A stretch of 64,000 nt of DNA from Artemia franciscana (GCF_032884065.1 NC_088873.1:3359104-3423103); one strand, 5' to 3'. Counted from the stretch's first letter, positions 44,656 through 57,483 are shown. Numbers and translations: made by a program. Notes: generated by a model not told the origin, from the letters alone.

Positions 44656-46084
44656 CTTGATATTAACAAAATATTTTCAAGTACTACCAAAAAGCTTGTC
44701 TAATATTATTAAAATCTTAAATTACAGTATCAGAATCTTGCAAGCTGTTTACAGAATCTTGCATCATATTAGCAAAAGTTTAGTTGACATTAGCGTAATA
44801 TTTTCTCTTGCTACCAAAACTCAATCGGTATTATAAATATTAGTCTTTTTTTGTTTTTCATGGCAATGCGAATGGATTCTTTTTTTTTTAGCAAAATCCA
44901 AAAGTAATCTTTTTTTGTGGTGACATTTTACGTAAGACAAAATAATAGTCATGTTTTCTTTTTCAAGATAATGTAATGTGTTAAAAAAAAGCTGTTCCAT
45001 GCTCTTGAAAAATGAAATAAGAGTGCCCTAAAAATAAAAGAAACTCTACAACGTAATGCAGATGAACATTTTTATGTTATGAACATTTTTGTGTTTAAAG
45101 ACCATTCGCTTTTCATCGCAGTTTTCGATTCGCAGTTTTTTTTTATTGCTTAACGATATTAATTAAAAAAACAATTTTTACAAAATAAGTTTTTCAATAA
45201 AAAGTAAAGAGCTCTATTAAACCAAAAATGAGCGAAGAAAGAATCAAACAATTTAATAAAAGTACCACATATCAGCATCAATGAATAAATTAAATCCAAA
45301 ACGACCGTAAATCATAATAAATAATCGATTCAAACTCAGAACGAGCAGAAATTAACACAACTAGGGCTCATAACCACCTATGCTTTCTAAAAGCCAGAAA
45401 ATATTTTCCACTTTACGGAAAAAAATACAAATGTATACGCATTGTGAGTTTAATATACATTTGCTGATATTTATTCCTTAAAATATTAATTAATTGTTTA
45501 TTTATTAAAGTTATTGAAGTGAAAAGATTAAATTTTTTCTTTTTTAAGCAGAGATAATAGTAGAAGTAAGTAGCCACGGCAGTTTGAACTTAATACCCTT
45601 AGTCATTCTTTGTATATTGCTAATGTGTCTTATTGGCAGCCTGCATACATACAACACGTTTTGATTTAATTTTAAAGCAGCATTTAGTTTTAAGCGTAAT
45701 AGGCAAAAAACGTAACTGCCGGGGGATGACCCAATAAACCTAGAGATATAATTACTAGACCATTCAGCTATTTTTAAAATTTGGTTGTCTTAAAATTTTG
45801 ATTAGGTGTGTTTGGGAAAACTGTGAGTAAAAGAAAAGGGCTGATTGTCTTCTAGTCACTTCTGACTCTTAAAGGGGATACTAGAACTTTTATTTCCAAT
45901 TAAGTTTGCTTCTTTAAATCATTAATAATTTAAAACATTAATTTTTAAAAATTATGAATGATTACTATCTATAATAGAGCAGCGCTGCCTATGATCTTAT
46001 GCGCCCTATATTTCTTGTATACACTTTTAATACCTGCATCCATATAGTTTTTTCGTTTAATTAAACTCCTCCTAAATATTCCCT
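44656..46084. other. AT-rich sequence with family A and F relics
   Basis: 45190-45370 carries 'aaagtaaagagc', 'aaactcagaacgagcag' and 'aaatta.c' blocks like the family A arms. 45570-45920 matches family F (compare 12100-12330 and 48780-49420). No gene is supported. Confidence 0.45.
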
Positions 46085-46760
46085 AAGACTTTCAAATTAA
46101 TTGTTTTAGTGTCATTTGTTACAGTAACCGTAGAAGCAGCATTACAAGAATATATACAGTATCTTCTGGCTAGTTCCAAATCCGCCAGAACTTACCCTGA
46201 AAGGTCCAACTTAATAATGCATGCCGTTATTGTGATAAGGCTTTGTCATTCTTCTGACAATCTATATGATCATAGTTCTTTTTTATTTAGTAAAACATCT
46301 GCCTAAATATTCCTTAAAATCTTGGTCTTATTACCTTTAGCATATATAGTAGCAAAAGCTTTGATAGCAGTTGCAGTATCTGTAGCAGTATGCACATAGC
46401 AACTTTGATTTTTTTTCAACATCTCCTTCAAAACACGATGTAAGTTTCTACTTAATACTATAACCGTTCGATAAGTATTTCTGATACATCTTCTTGACAA
46501 CCTATATGAGCATTGTGTGTTTCGATTTAGTTCAATACAGTTTCAATACAGTCCAAAATTTTGCCTTAATATCCTAAGCTTTAGTAGCAGTAGTAAAAGC
46601 ACCAGTAGTTATAATGATGGCAGTGATAGTAGTAGCAGTCGAATTAAGAGCAGTAGTTTTGTTTTCATTAGCAGTAGCAGCATTAATTTTAACAGCAGCA
46701 GTAGTCATAAGCGTAGAAGCATTAGCATTATGACGCAAATATTGTCTTTTGGTTAGTTCA
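46085..46760. repeat. Degenerate ~240-bp tandem repeat rich in AGT/AGC triplets
   Basis: 'tctgacaatctatatgatcat' (about 46254) recurs as 'cttgacaacctatatgagcat' (about 46493). 'gtagcagtagtaa', 'gtagaagcagcatta' and similar triplets recur. The array is broken by family A copy 3 and resumes at about 47921-48100 ('gataacctgcaaattcat', 'acaagtagtagctgg'). The Ser-rich frames are triplet artefacts. Confidence 0.55.
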
Positions 46761-46796
46761 ACATCCCCCACAACAAGCCTTGTAACAACACAAGCA

Positions 46797-47920
46797 TTAT
46801 ATATAAGAGGGGGTTTGTCCCCTCGTAAATACCTCGCTCTTCACACTAAATTTTAAGTTTTGTCCCCGTTCTTTAAGAAAGACCCCTGAATCAGAAAGGC
46901 CGTAGAATAAATAGTTGAAATTACTAAAAATAATTTCGCATAAATACCTCGCTCTTTATGCTAAAGTATTTTTAGAACATCTCGTATGCGTAATAATCTC
47001 TGTTCGTTTTAAGTTTTAATGCTTCTCCTTACTTTCAATTGAAAAACTTTTTCATGTTTATATTTTCATTGTTTTTTTTTAATAGTAATGCTAGAAAATC
47101 CTGCTCCCTTTTCATTGAATTTCTCTTCCCCCCATGAAATATTCTTCCAAGGAAATATCCTCCCATATAGCCCTCTCCCCTGAACCCCACACCCAAAACA
47201 AAAAAAAAACCCTGAAAACGTCGGTACACTTCCCAATAACCATTACTGTATGTAAACATTGGTCAAAGTTTGTAACTTGCAGCCCCTCCCCCAGGGACTT
47301 TGGCGGGGGGGTAAGTCATCCCCAAAGACATAGTTGTTATGGTTTTCAACTATGCGAAACAAAATGGCTATTAAAAAATTTTGATCCGTTGAATTTATGA
47401 AAAAAAATGAGCGTAGGAGGGGGCGTAGGTGCCTTCCAATTTTTTTGGTCACTTAAAAAGGGCACTAGAACTTTTCATTTCCGTTAGAATGAGCCCTCTT
47501 GCGACATTCTAGGACCACTTGGTCGATATGATGACCCCTGGGAAAAAAAAACAACAAACAAACAAATAAACACGCACCCGTGATTTGTCTTCTGGCAAAA
47601 AATACGAAATCCCACATTTTTGTAGATTGGACCTTAAAATTTTTTGTACAGGGTTCTCTGATACGCTGAATGCAATGGTGTGATTTTCGTCAAGGTCCTT
47701 TGACTTTTAGGGGGTATTTCCCCCTGCTTTCCAAAATAAGGCAAATTTTCTCAGGCTCATAACTTTTGATGACAAAGACTATACTTATATATTTAAAATC
47801 AGCATAAAAATCCGATTCTTTTGATATATCTTTTAGCATCGAAATTCCGTTTTTTAGAGTTTCGTTTACTATTGAGCCGGGCCGCTCCTTACTACAGTTC
47901 GTTACCACGAACTGTTTGAT
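46797..47920 (+). mobile_element. Family A element, copy 3 (5'-truncated)
   Basis: It starts at the internal 'agagggggtttgtcccctcg' block, lacks the inverted-repeat head, and runs to the terminal hairpin 'cagttcgttaccacgaactg' at about 47895-47914. It is very similar to copies 2 and 4. Confidence 0.8.
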
Positions 47921-48109
47921 TATCCATTGCAATGAAATTGTCGATATGTCTTTTTGATAACCTGCAAATTCATACACTTCTTAAATTTTTCATTTTAGTG
48001 TTCTTAGCCATACAAGTAGTTACAATACAAGTAGTAGCTGGAGCAATGAAAAAGCACCAACAATTTGTGGAACGTTTCATTGAGAACAAGAATTCAATAC
48101 ATAATGCTC

Positions 48110-48779
48110 TCAAATTTACAAACCTATGGAAAGTTTTACTTCAGCTTTAGTAGAACATATTCTTTATCATCTGGACCATTTTGTACAGTTCGAGCAAGCA
48201 AAAGCCATTTCTGATGATAAAGGTTACACTAAATGTTCTATGGAAGCATTAGAAATAAAAAAAAAACATAATTTCGCTGGTTCACCAATTAATAGAGATG
48301 CTGGTAATATAAACATTGATCCTACTTAAGATATTAATTTTAAAAATGAACCAATTTTCAAAAACAAAGTCTTGCAAAACGTCCCAGGGATTAATTCAAA
48401 TAACAAAGATGGCAGTATCAAAAGCTTTTCATAAAATTATGTCACAATAATATAATCTAGTTCAAAAATCTTTAATCCAGATACTTTTCTGAATTCATGA
48501 AGGTAGCTGCCAATTGTATATGTGAGTAATTATATGTTACATATTTTATGTTAGTCTCTTTAAGGTATATATATATTTAGTTATATTTTTTATTTCTAGT
48601 TTCTAGCTTCTTGGGTTTTTTCTATGCTTAAGACACCTTGTTGTATACGGTGAAATATTCGTTTGATTTTTGTTCTTTTCGTTTTCACTTATGGACCATA
48701 GACCCGTTTGTCATCTTTATTTTCATTTCTTTGTTTTTTTCATGGCTGGCCAGTTCGGCTTTAGATCTTTTATTCGTCA
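48110..48779. other. AT-rich sequence, nothing recognised
   Basis: The frame at 48126-48329 has no domain and no splice context. Confidence 0.35.
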
Positions 48780-49420
48780 AGTGTTGGGGCTAGTTGCATT
48801 CCATCACTTTTGACTCTTGAAAAGAGACTAGAGCTCTTAATGATGGCATTACAACTTCCAATTTAAAATTAAATGATCACTTTCTAAAGTCTATACGACA
48901 AGCTATTCTGCAAAAACCTTGCAAGCCACCAGGGCTTAACTTAAAACCCTTGCCCAAGGGCTCTGGGTGGTTGTGTCAACCCTGGATGCACTGTAATATA
49001 TTCTTTAAACTTTTTTGAACAAAATGGCTATATCACAATTCCAGTCACATGTGTATGCTGAAAACATATCGTTGGGGGGATGGAGTAGTTGCCCTCCATC
49101 ACTTTTGACTCTTAAAAGGGAAGTGGAAATTTTGACTTTTTAAAATGGAATTAAAATTCCTAGAAACTTTCAAACTTCCCATTTTCAACCAAATGAGCCT
49201 TTTCTAAAGTTTGAACCCATCCCTTCCAGAAAAAACTTAAATTCCCACAAGGCATGGCTTACAGATTCTGCCCCCAGGCGCTGGAAGTTTGTTTCAGCCC
49301 TAAAAGATACGTTGTATGATCATTGGACTATTTTGAATGAAATGACTATCTCAAAATTTTAATTGGATACATTTTGGAAAATATGGAATGTCTGGGAGGG
49401 GGTAGCAGCCTTCAGCATGG
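48780..49420. repeat. Family F tandem copies (~295-bp unit, two-plus copies)
   Basis: 'ctccatcacttttgactctt' type sequence recurs at about 48800 and 49095, each followed by 'ggga.(c/g)t.ga.', a block on 'aaatgagccttttctaaagt' and a 'gaacaaaatggctatatcaca' block. The last block resembles family A ('aacaaaatggctatctcaaa'), so F and A may be distantly related. Confidence 0.6.
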
Positions 49421-51679
49421 GTGCTGGTAAGGGGGGTTAGGGGGCTTTGATCTCCCTGGAAATTTGTTACCATAAAGTAATTATAAGGAAACCAAGGGAA
49501 AGAGAGCAGAGTAAGGAAAAACAATGGAAAAAATGTGTGTTACCCCATTGTTGGCTGCCTGTCTGTAGATTTTAAACCTTTTTTATCAATGAAATTATAT
49601 AAAGAATCATTCATTTAATTGACACTATTTTGTAGAATTATACTTTCCTTGCAACAGTCGAGGGCTGTTTCGAGTGCCTATGATTATCCGAGAATGCCCT
49701 TTTTATTTTACTTGTGATTGCATTTTGTTTTACGGTATCACATTATTTTTATTGTGTAATATGATATATCAACCGGCAATGTGTTACCACCAGCAGTAGC
49801 AAAAGCTTGTCTTCGTCATCAGCTATCAGTTTTAGGCTTGCATTATCTTTGAATTTTAAATATCCAACGTCCTGCTGGTGAAAATTTCTTAGGGTTCCAA
49901 TGGAGTTTAATCTCAGACTTTCGCAATAAAGTACTTGCAAAATACGATATATGACAGTGTGTATCTCAAAGTTTGTTGTTGTTCGAAACAAGATGAAGAT
50001 ACACAAATGTGTGCTTCAAACCGTGATTTTGCTTCAAAAAATCGTGAAAACATCCAAATCCATATTTTAATACGTGCTGTTAGTAGTATCAAAATAACAG
50101 GTCGTGCCCCTCCAGAGAAAAAGGGTCGGTATGATTCATCTGAAAATATTCAAAATGGCGTACTTGTTGCTGCAACTACCGGAATTAATGGTGCCTCATA
50201 GGAAAATCCTCATACCATTATCCCATTCAATACGGACCCAAAAATTCAATAAAGAAGACCCCACCGATGGGAAAAATATTAAGCCATATGGAAGTAAACT
50301 TTGTGCTAAAGCATTTTATATCATTTCAATTATCAAGGTATATGAGAATTCATACGGGAAAAAACCGTTGACTGCAGTACTATTGGGTTAATACGTATTA
50401 GCACGCTCATAGCCACTACTCTCTTCTTCCTTAGTGGTTTAAGACCACGAAGAAGGTTTAACGGGAATTCCCCAGGGTTATTTTCCAAGAGGTTGGTCCA
50501 ACTGCAGCCAACTGGAGTACTAACCGCTCTTGTAGGCTTAATACGTACCTGCTTAGCCATAAACCGGTACACAAGATTCGCTTGGGGGTACTAACCCCTC
50601 TTACGGGCTCAATTCTTACAAGCGCAGCTCTATCATTTCTGCACTTGCATAATAATCTGGACAGATAATGAAAGTTCTATAGCAGAAGGCTATAGAAAAA
50701 ACAGTTGGTATGCATTAAAACCATTGTGTTAGTTCCGTGAATTTATTGGCACCATTCCGACAATACACATAGCACGATGATTTGAGTTGACTGCTAAGCA
50801 GCTTTCGATGAAGTTGCATAATATTTCAAGCACTGCACCTGGCCATATGGACAGATAATGACAGTATCGTGTACCTGATTTTAACCTTGAGCTAGGGTAT
50901 AAAAATTAATAAAAAGACCATTATAATACCATTAGTTGAACGGAGATTAAACACTGAACAAATATGTCTTATAAAAGAAATTTAGATGCGGATCCAGATG
51001 TGCCATTATAACAGGTTAGGAATCTAAGTATTTTTGTTGTTGTATGCTTAGTCGAGTGGTTTGTTTTTCCTACAGTTTTGTTTTGTAAAAACATTTTTGC
51101 AATCCCTTTAGTTACTGAATTTTTTGGTGACTGTATGTCATTTATCATCTTTAATTTAAAAAACTCCCCTCCCTGCTAGCCGTTCTTGAATTTTTTATGT
51201 CAATCCGCGTTTTATTTTTGAACTTGGACCTTCACATGACTTGTAGTAGTAAAATATGCACTATGAGCACGATGGCTTTCCCATAATACAGGACTTTTTT
51301 CTGGTTCTTGATATTAGAGAAATGGATAGACGCGGTATCAGAATTAGAATGGTAGGGCCTCATATTTCACAGGGGTAGGGGGAAGCTGTTTAAGGGTGAT
51401 CAACTTTTTTTGGAACCTGGAAATTTTTATACTTTTTTTCATGTCTTAAAATGTCATTACACGTACTTATTACGAAAGATATTCACTTGTGATATTTTCC
51501 AAATACGAAATGAAAAGGGTAGGGGAGCTTGGGGCTGACCCGGACGTTTTTTCTTTGCGTCCTTCTAGAAGTTTTTTGACCCGGTCGTTTAAATCAGTTC
51601 AATGTAAGTTCAGGAATTCTGCACCATCAAGAATTTTTCCCGATTTTGATCTTCGCAGGTTTTTTTCTGAAATAGTTTA
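49421..51679. other. Unassigned sequence, no gene recognised
   Basis: Around 50380-50620 a ~100-bp block ('gtactaacc.ctcttg.aggctta') is partly duplicated. 'ttctatagc/gctatagaa' forms a hairpin near 50675. Several 60-95 codon frames are open but carry no domain I recognise. Confidence 0.35.
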
Positions 51680-51689
51680 AAAAACAAAA

Positions 51690-52640
51690 CAAAAATCGTC
51701 CGGAACATCCCAAGGCACCTCAGCTCTTTTTGTACCACCTATCGAAACTGGGCAAGTAAACCTTACGATAATATCTTCTTTTGATTCTGAAGCCTTTTCA
51801 AAAGGATGAGTAAAAACGAACTTTGTCCCTTTTTTTAGAAATATCACCTCCATCTCATCATCACGAACTCCTACTACACGTTCAATATAAAAACATTTCT
51901 GTTCCCGACGACGAATATCACGAGCACAAACTCATCAGCAACTGAACTATTTATACTATACAGATTTTTTGTTTCAATTTCTTCAAGATTTAAAGAATCA
52001 TTAGAACTATCATTCATGAATAGACATTCTTGTAACTTATAAAGTCTTCACCCCGGTCAGCCACGCTCAGATTTCTTGCTTTCTTTGAAAGGATGGTGAC
52101 AATTTTTTTTCTGAGATTTTTTTTTCTATTTTCTACCATTCGCTTTAGTTTTTTCTCTTCCTCTATATCTGTAAGTATTCTAGTTCTTTCTCTTGAATTT
52201 ACTCCTCTACCATTAGAAATTGTGGATGGCACACGGGGAAATGATCGTAGTTGCTCTAGAGTTACATAAAATACTACAGAAGGCTCATTTTTTTGTCAGG
52301 ACCTTGGTCTGGCTCAGGTGGATCGGGCTCAGCAAGTTGAGGATGGCTATCCAGCAATGGACTATGCGTTATTGAAGCAGCAGAAAATTCGGCACGGCAA
52401 AAAGTGTTGCGGTCGAACGGACACATTCCGGGCTTTCCAAAGCAAGCCAAAGTTTTACTCACTCAAGCTAAACATCTTGAGGTTTGGAACACGGATGAGT
52501 TCTCTTACCTCACATTTGGACATACTTTGGCCTGGACAAAATATCAACCACTCATTAATGTTGCTTCTGAACGCTGTTTTAAAGGGCTATAGACGAAACA
52601 TATTAAAGGTAAAAGCAATGCGAGCAGTGAGGTTGGGAGA
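51690..52640 (-). pseudogene. pogo/Tigger-type transposase C-terminal fossil
   Basis: The minus strand reads PFKTAFRSNINEWLIFCPGQ (TGG read, with one TGA in its place), then in another frame GKPGMCPFDRNTFCRAEFSA, VTLEQLRSFPRVPSTISNGR, SRERTRILTDIEEEKKLK and, after stops, VRDDEMEVIFLKKGTKFVF and TCPVSIGGTKRAEVPWDVP. Pogo-like DDE transposases end with 'GPFKT..N...W....PG', 'GF...GI.PF+...F', 'VTPE.(I/L)RP.PK.P', 'ILTDTPE+..L' and a tail of this type. The DDE core and terminal repeats were not found. Frame changes make it dead. Confidence 0.65.
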
Positions 52641-52962
52641 TATTTAAGATTACCCCATTTTCTTTGTAGTAGTTGACTACTTGGATGTCTAGGTGACTGT
52701 CATGATTGCCCAGTAACAGTAAAGATTGTATACTTCTTTGATGGTTTGGTGTGCTTAACAAAATGTTTCATTGTTTCTAAAAAGATTTCAGAATTAATCC
52801 TACTACTTGGATGAGATAGTCTCAAAGTACCCAGGAGGCCCATCTTTCAGCATCTGTGGTTGGAAATTAACCCTTTAACAACAAAACTGAAAGTACCTGA
52901 CTAACTGTCACACTGACAAAATAGACCATGGATAAATTTTTAACACGTTCTGCTGATGGCTT

Positions 52963-53905
52963 TTAGGCTATTTGCTTCTGGCAATTCTTGGCATTTACTA
53001 TAGGAGTAGGTAATACAGTTGGGAAACCTTTTTCGTTGGTGTAGCCAACGAAAAAGGTTTCGTTTTTGAAGGTGATATCTATTTTGAAAGGTGACTTTAT
53101 TCCATTAAGATTATCAGACTCAGGAATTCCCACTATGACCAAGTTACGTCGCATTTCTTCCCGCAATTGCTTCTCCTTTTCAACTAATAGAAGAGTTTCG
53201 TTTGGGTTGGTTGCCCAGACTGCAGTGGGTATACTTGCACCAAGACCGGCTGCTCCATTTTGTGCCACATGGGAATACAGTTTTTGATCGCCGGAATTTG
53301 TAGTTGATCGTCCCTGTTCATTTGGATTGACGGTTTTCGTGCCTAACTTTCCTAACTTTTAGCTGCAGATGGGCTACATTCCGGTTAAAGCAGGATGAAC
53401 ATTTGTATCGAAACAAGATTGATTTTCGGTCATGAAGTTTCATCGAGAGGACAATATCGGGGTTTGTTCCTCGGCAGAAGGCATGCTCCGACTCACTACA
53501 GAAGAAACAGTGAAATGATGTGCTGGCTTCAGACTGGGTGTGGCAATAACTGCAAGGTTCGCTATGCGATTGTGTGGTAGGGGTTTCATGAACCAAAGGA
53601 CTTTTACCAATGATCGAGGGTTCATCGTTGTCTGAAGACTGCTTTGAAGCAGTAGATACAGTAATAGAGCCATGGTTATGCTGCCTTTGGCTGTTCGGAG
53701 TTCCGACTGCTGCCGCTTTTGGTGTGTTAGTTACTTCTTTGCATTGATGACATCGCCACTTCCCCGATAATTTTTCAGTAGCTTCCTTGCCGTAGGTGAC
53801 AGACGCACAGGAGAAATAAAACCACTTCGCACAGGTACGGCATTGAATTCCGCCTTGAGCTCTTGTAACGTTTTTCTTACATCTGGGATATGGATCACCG
53901 GTCAT
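52963..53905 (-). pseudogene. LINE ORF1 with PHD-type zinc finger, orphan
   Basis: MTGDPYPRCKKNVTRAQGGI begins a 195-codon frame with CxxC..CxxCxxWFYxSCA..KWRCHQC, a PHD-like Cys/His pattern found in ORF1 of CR1/L2-group LINEs. A second Cys-rich segment (CSYCHTQ..FHCFFCSESEHAFC) follows. After a frame change near 53300 the minus strand continues with AAGLGASIPTAVW, EKEKQLREEMRRNLVIVGIP (a coiled segment then the start of an RNA-binding fold). The expected ORF2 is not adjacent. A 17-bp hairpin at 53023-53061 lies where the frame diverges from the expected sequence. Confidence 0.65.
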
Positions 53906-54744
53906 TTCTCAGAAAGCTCGTGTATACGGTTATTTCACTATTACGCAATCAGTCCGCTAGCAAGCATAAGTCGCTACCTATAGGACAAGTTAATAATAAT
54001 CCAAGGATGTCTATTTCAAGTGCGCGCACCGAACGATGATCGAATGCTCAAGTTACTGAAATCACCCAGGAACAAAGGAAGTGTAAGGACCCCCTCACCT
54101 ATTCCCCGCAATTTACAGGTAAATGAATACCGGCGGATACAATACGGCACTTCTGGTGGGGGGGGGGGTCCTTCCCCTCTTCTGCTTGTTCTGAGAACAA
54201 ATCAGCACCTTAACGAAAGGAACGAAGATGCCGCTCTGTGACTTTGGCAATATAGATGACGGGCTAGTCTACTTGAGAAAAAAGATGACGCTAATAGAAA
54301 TACCCAGAGTTATAATTTTGTGGTAATGAAGAAATGATTAGTCCTCGGAATGAACAATAGAAACTTATTAATTGCCTAATAATTTACTAGGGACAAGGCC
54401 ATATCTTGGAGTGAAGCAAAAGCCATGAGCAATACACACACCCGTAGCAACTTTTTTGAACTCTGAAAGAGAAAAACAAAAACAAAGAAAATGGAATAAT
54501 TTGGATAAAAAAAAGCCCTGAAATACACTTTTAGACAAAATAAATTATAAGCAAGCGGTAATCAAATTATATTGACAACTACTTATGAAGCAGAGGAATA
54601 TAAAATGTATTGAAAAATTAAGGAAGGCTCGAGAACTTAATCAATATCTGACACAGGCAAGGGTGGGGGAAATTCAACATAAAAATCTAATCAATCGGCA
54701 AGCAACTTATACTGACAAAACTTATAAACGAAAGGAACACACAA
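53906..54744. other. No gene recognised
   Basis: A G run near 54160 and low-complexity A-rich sequence lie here. No domain or shared repeat was found. Confidence 0.35.
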
Positions 54745-55457
54745 TTATGACTCTGAGTCTAATTCCTCAGGTTGGATAGTTGGCATTTTAACTGGGTCAA
54801 AGCATTCATCTATATACTTCGCCCATTGTAAATTTTTAGACTTTTTAACGTTTAACTACTTTTTGACGCCTCATTGGACATGACGAGTTTCTGCAACTTT
54901 CTTAACTGTCACTTTAAATGTTTTTAGCTTGTACCCTAATGAGAAAAGTTTCCTCCTTCTTTTATACCAAGCTCCGCCGGTAGGTCTGTCGATATACTGA
55001 ACCCCGTCTTCTTAAGTTTTCCACAATCCTTCATGATCACCGACCAGTTGAAGCCATCTAGGCTTACAAAAATAGGCTTTATAACTTTTTTTTCACTGTT
55101 TCCCACTTTGGAGAATCAGACCACTCTGGTTCTGGTCGACTAGATTTCTTTGAAATATAGTAAATGGCACTCGTACGTATTTGGTTAGCGTTTGATATTC
55201 CAAGCTTAGCCTCAAAAAATGAGGCCACAGGCTGCTGAAGATTTTCTGGGCCTTGTGAAGCTTCAATTCCGTGTTTAATGATATTATTTTTTTCTTGCAT
55301 ATTGTACTGTTCGCAAAGTAGAAGTCTTTACTTGGAAGAGATCAGTCTTGAGCTATTTATTTTCTGTTCTGAGTAGTTTATTTTCAGTCTGTAACTTCAA
55401 AATCAACCATAGTATTTCGTCCATCCGCCGGTCAAAATGCTCTTTTGTTACTGCCAT
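54745..55457 (-). pseudogene. Second LINE ORF1 fossil (coiled coil type)
   Basis: The ATG at 55457 opens MAVTKEHFDRRMDEILWLIL.. with heptads LQTENKLLRTENK followed by a stop. After a frame change it reads NNIIKHGIEASQGPENLQQP, SFFEAKLGISNANQIRTS.. and KWETVKKK, and after another FVSLDGFNWSVIMKDCGKL (approximate frame), ending ..IQPEELDSES before TAA at 54747-54745. A short N-terminal coil followed by '(I/V)(I/V)KHGI' is usual for non-LTR ORF1 proteins. No ORF2 is attached. Confidence 0.55.
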
Positions 55458-55639
55458 TACTAAATTCTGACGATAATGCCCCTTTGCCTATCTAATTTAT
55501 TAAAAAATTATCAAGTGAAACTTACTCACAAGGGCCCTGTTTTGTGATAAAACCAGTTATTACTAGGGCCCGCTTTCATCAAATGCAAATCTGAAATCCT
55601 GTTCAATCAAGCTGTTTTCAATGAAAAAACACTGTATCC

Positions 55640-56060
55640 TAGGTACTTGGCTATAGTTTTACCTTATATTTTATTTTTGACTAATAAACTACGCCGGAGT
55701 GAAAACTAAGAAAGGTGGGAAGGCATCATGAGCAGATGAAGGGGATCGGTTTAGGAGGAACTGAAAGTGATCCTTCCATCTTGCTGAGCGTTTTTTTTTG
55801 ACAACTAATGATTTTTCCTGATCTGTTTTTGACTATATCTGAGACAGCAGCTTTCTTACCGACGGATTCCTTCAGGATCAGGTAGAGCTTGTGGATGTCA
55901 TGTAAACGTGCTGCTCTCTAACGACTCGACAGTATCTTCCCACATTTGGTGGCGGTCCATACGAACAGAGCGTTTTACCTGTCTGCGTAACTCCTTTGTT
56001 TCTTCTTTAGGGCCGCCCATCTTTTGTCTTCGCTCACCGACTATTGACAGGGTCCATTAA
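55640..56060 (-). pseudogene. LINE endonuclease-RT linker fragment
   Basis: The minus strand contains QTGKTLCSYGPPPNVGRYCR and, near 55750, ARWKDHFQFLLNRSPSS. '..VYGP......' followed by '.RW.EHF..LLN' is the linker before the RT of RTE-type LINEs. Stops and frame changes abound. Confidence 0.5.
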
Positions 56061-56162
56061 ATGACAAATCATTCACATAGCTCGAGATAAGAGTTACTTT
56101 CAGCAAAGCACAAATTGAGTTTTTGTTTCTAGAAGAAACAAGGGGTGTTAGCCTTACTCCTC

Positions 56163-56463
56163 ATTAAATAAAAAAAAACAAGTTTTTTTAACTGAAAGTA
56201 AGGAGCGACATTAAAACTTAAAACGAACAGAAATTACTTCGTATATGAAAGAGGCTGCTTCCTCATCAACGCCCCGCTCTTTACGCAAAAGTTTGACTCT
56301 GTCTATCAATTCTTCTTTTTAAAACAGTAAAAAACTTTAGCGTAAAGAGCGGGGCGTTGATGAGGAAGCAGCCTCTTTCATATACGAAGTAATTTCTGTT
56401 CGTTTTAAGTTTTAATGTCGCTCCTTACTTTCAGTTAAAAAAACTTGTTTTTTTTTATTTAAT
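56163..56463. repeat. Perfect 124-bp inverted repeat, 53-bp spacer
   Basis: Base-by-base comparison of the two arms (56163-56286 against 56340-56463, axis 56313) shows no mismatch. The corresponding arms in copy 2 differ at about ten positions. Confidence 0.95.
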
Positions 56464-57483
56464 TTCTGAACGTTTTTGAATCAATGCATGTTTTGATTTT
56501 GGCTCTCCGAAGAGGAATAATTAAAACGAAATTTGCATTTTTTTTTTTTTTTGGCTAAATGGCTTTCTCATAATTTTGATCGAATGATTTTGAGAAAAAA
56601 GAGCGGGGGAGGAAGCCTAGTTGCCCTCCGATTTTTTGGTTAATTAAAAAGGCAACTAGAACTTTTAATTTTTTACGAATATTTTTATTAGTAAGAGATT
56701 TACGTAACTTATAAATTAGCTTACGTAAAGAACTTTTGTATTCTCATATTTTTATTACATATATGAGGGGGTTCACCCCCTTGTCAGATCCTCGCTCTTT
56801 ACAATAAAAGCTTAAATTTTGTCCCAATTCATTAAGAATGACCCCAGAATCACAAAAGCCGTAGAATAAATAGTTGAAATTACTAAAAATACTTTAACAT
56901 AAAGAGCGAGGTATTAGGAGGAGGTGAGCCCCTCAAATGGGTAATAATTTATGTTTGTTTTAAGTTTTAATGCTGTTCCTTACTTCCAGGTGAAAGTACT
57001 TTTTCATATTTATTTTTTCATTGTGTTTTTAAATAATGCTAGTAAATCCTGCGCTCCCTTCATGGAGATTTTCATCCCCCATGACAAATCATCGATGGAA
57101 AGTTCCCCCAGCATATCCCCTTCTTCTCAACCCCTCCCCCAACCAAAAAAATCCTCCTGAAAACGCCTGTACACTTCCCAATAACCATTACTATATGTAA
57201 GCATTGGTCAAAGTTTGTAACTTGTTGCCCCTCCCATGGGGACTGTGGGGGAGTAAGTCGTCCCTAAAGACATAGTTATAAGGTTTTTCGACTACGCTGA
57301 ATAAAATGGCTATCTCAGAATTTTGATCCGTTGACTTTGGTAAAATAATTAGCGTGGGAGGGGGCCTAGGTGCCCTCCAATTTTTTTGGTCACTTAAAAA
57401 GGGCACTAGAACTTTTCATTTCCGTTAGAATGAGCCCTCTTGCAACATTCTAGGACAACTGGGTCGATACGATCACCCCTGGG

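Noticed and set aside
46517..46756. Serine-rich 79-codon frame
   Set aside because: It is created by AGT/AGC triplet repeats; the reverse strand is open as well.
50104..50391. 95-codon plus-strand frame
   Set aside because: There is no recognisable domain, no splice support, and it partly overlaps another open frame without conservation evidence.
52318..52647. 109-codon plus-strand frame
   Set aside because: It is antisense to the pogo-like transposase remnant, which gives the better family match.
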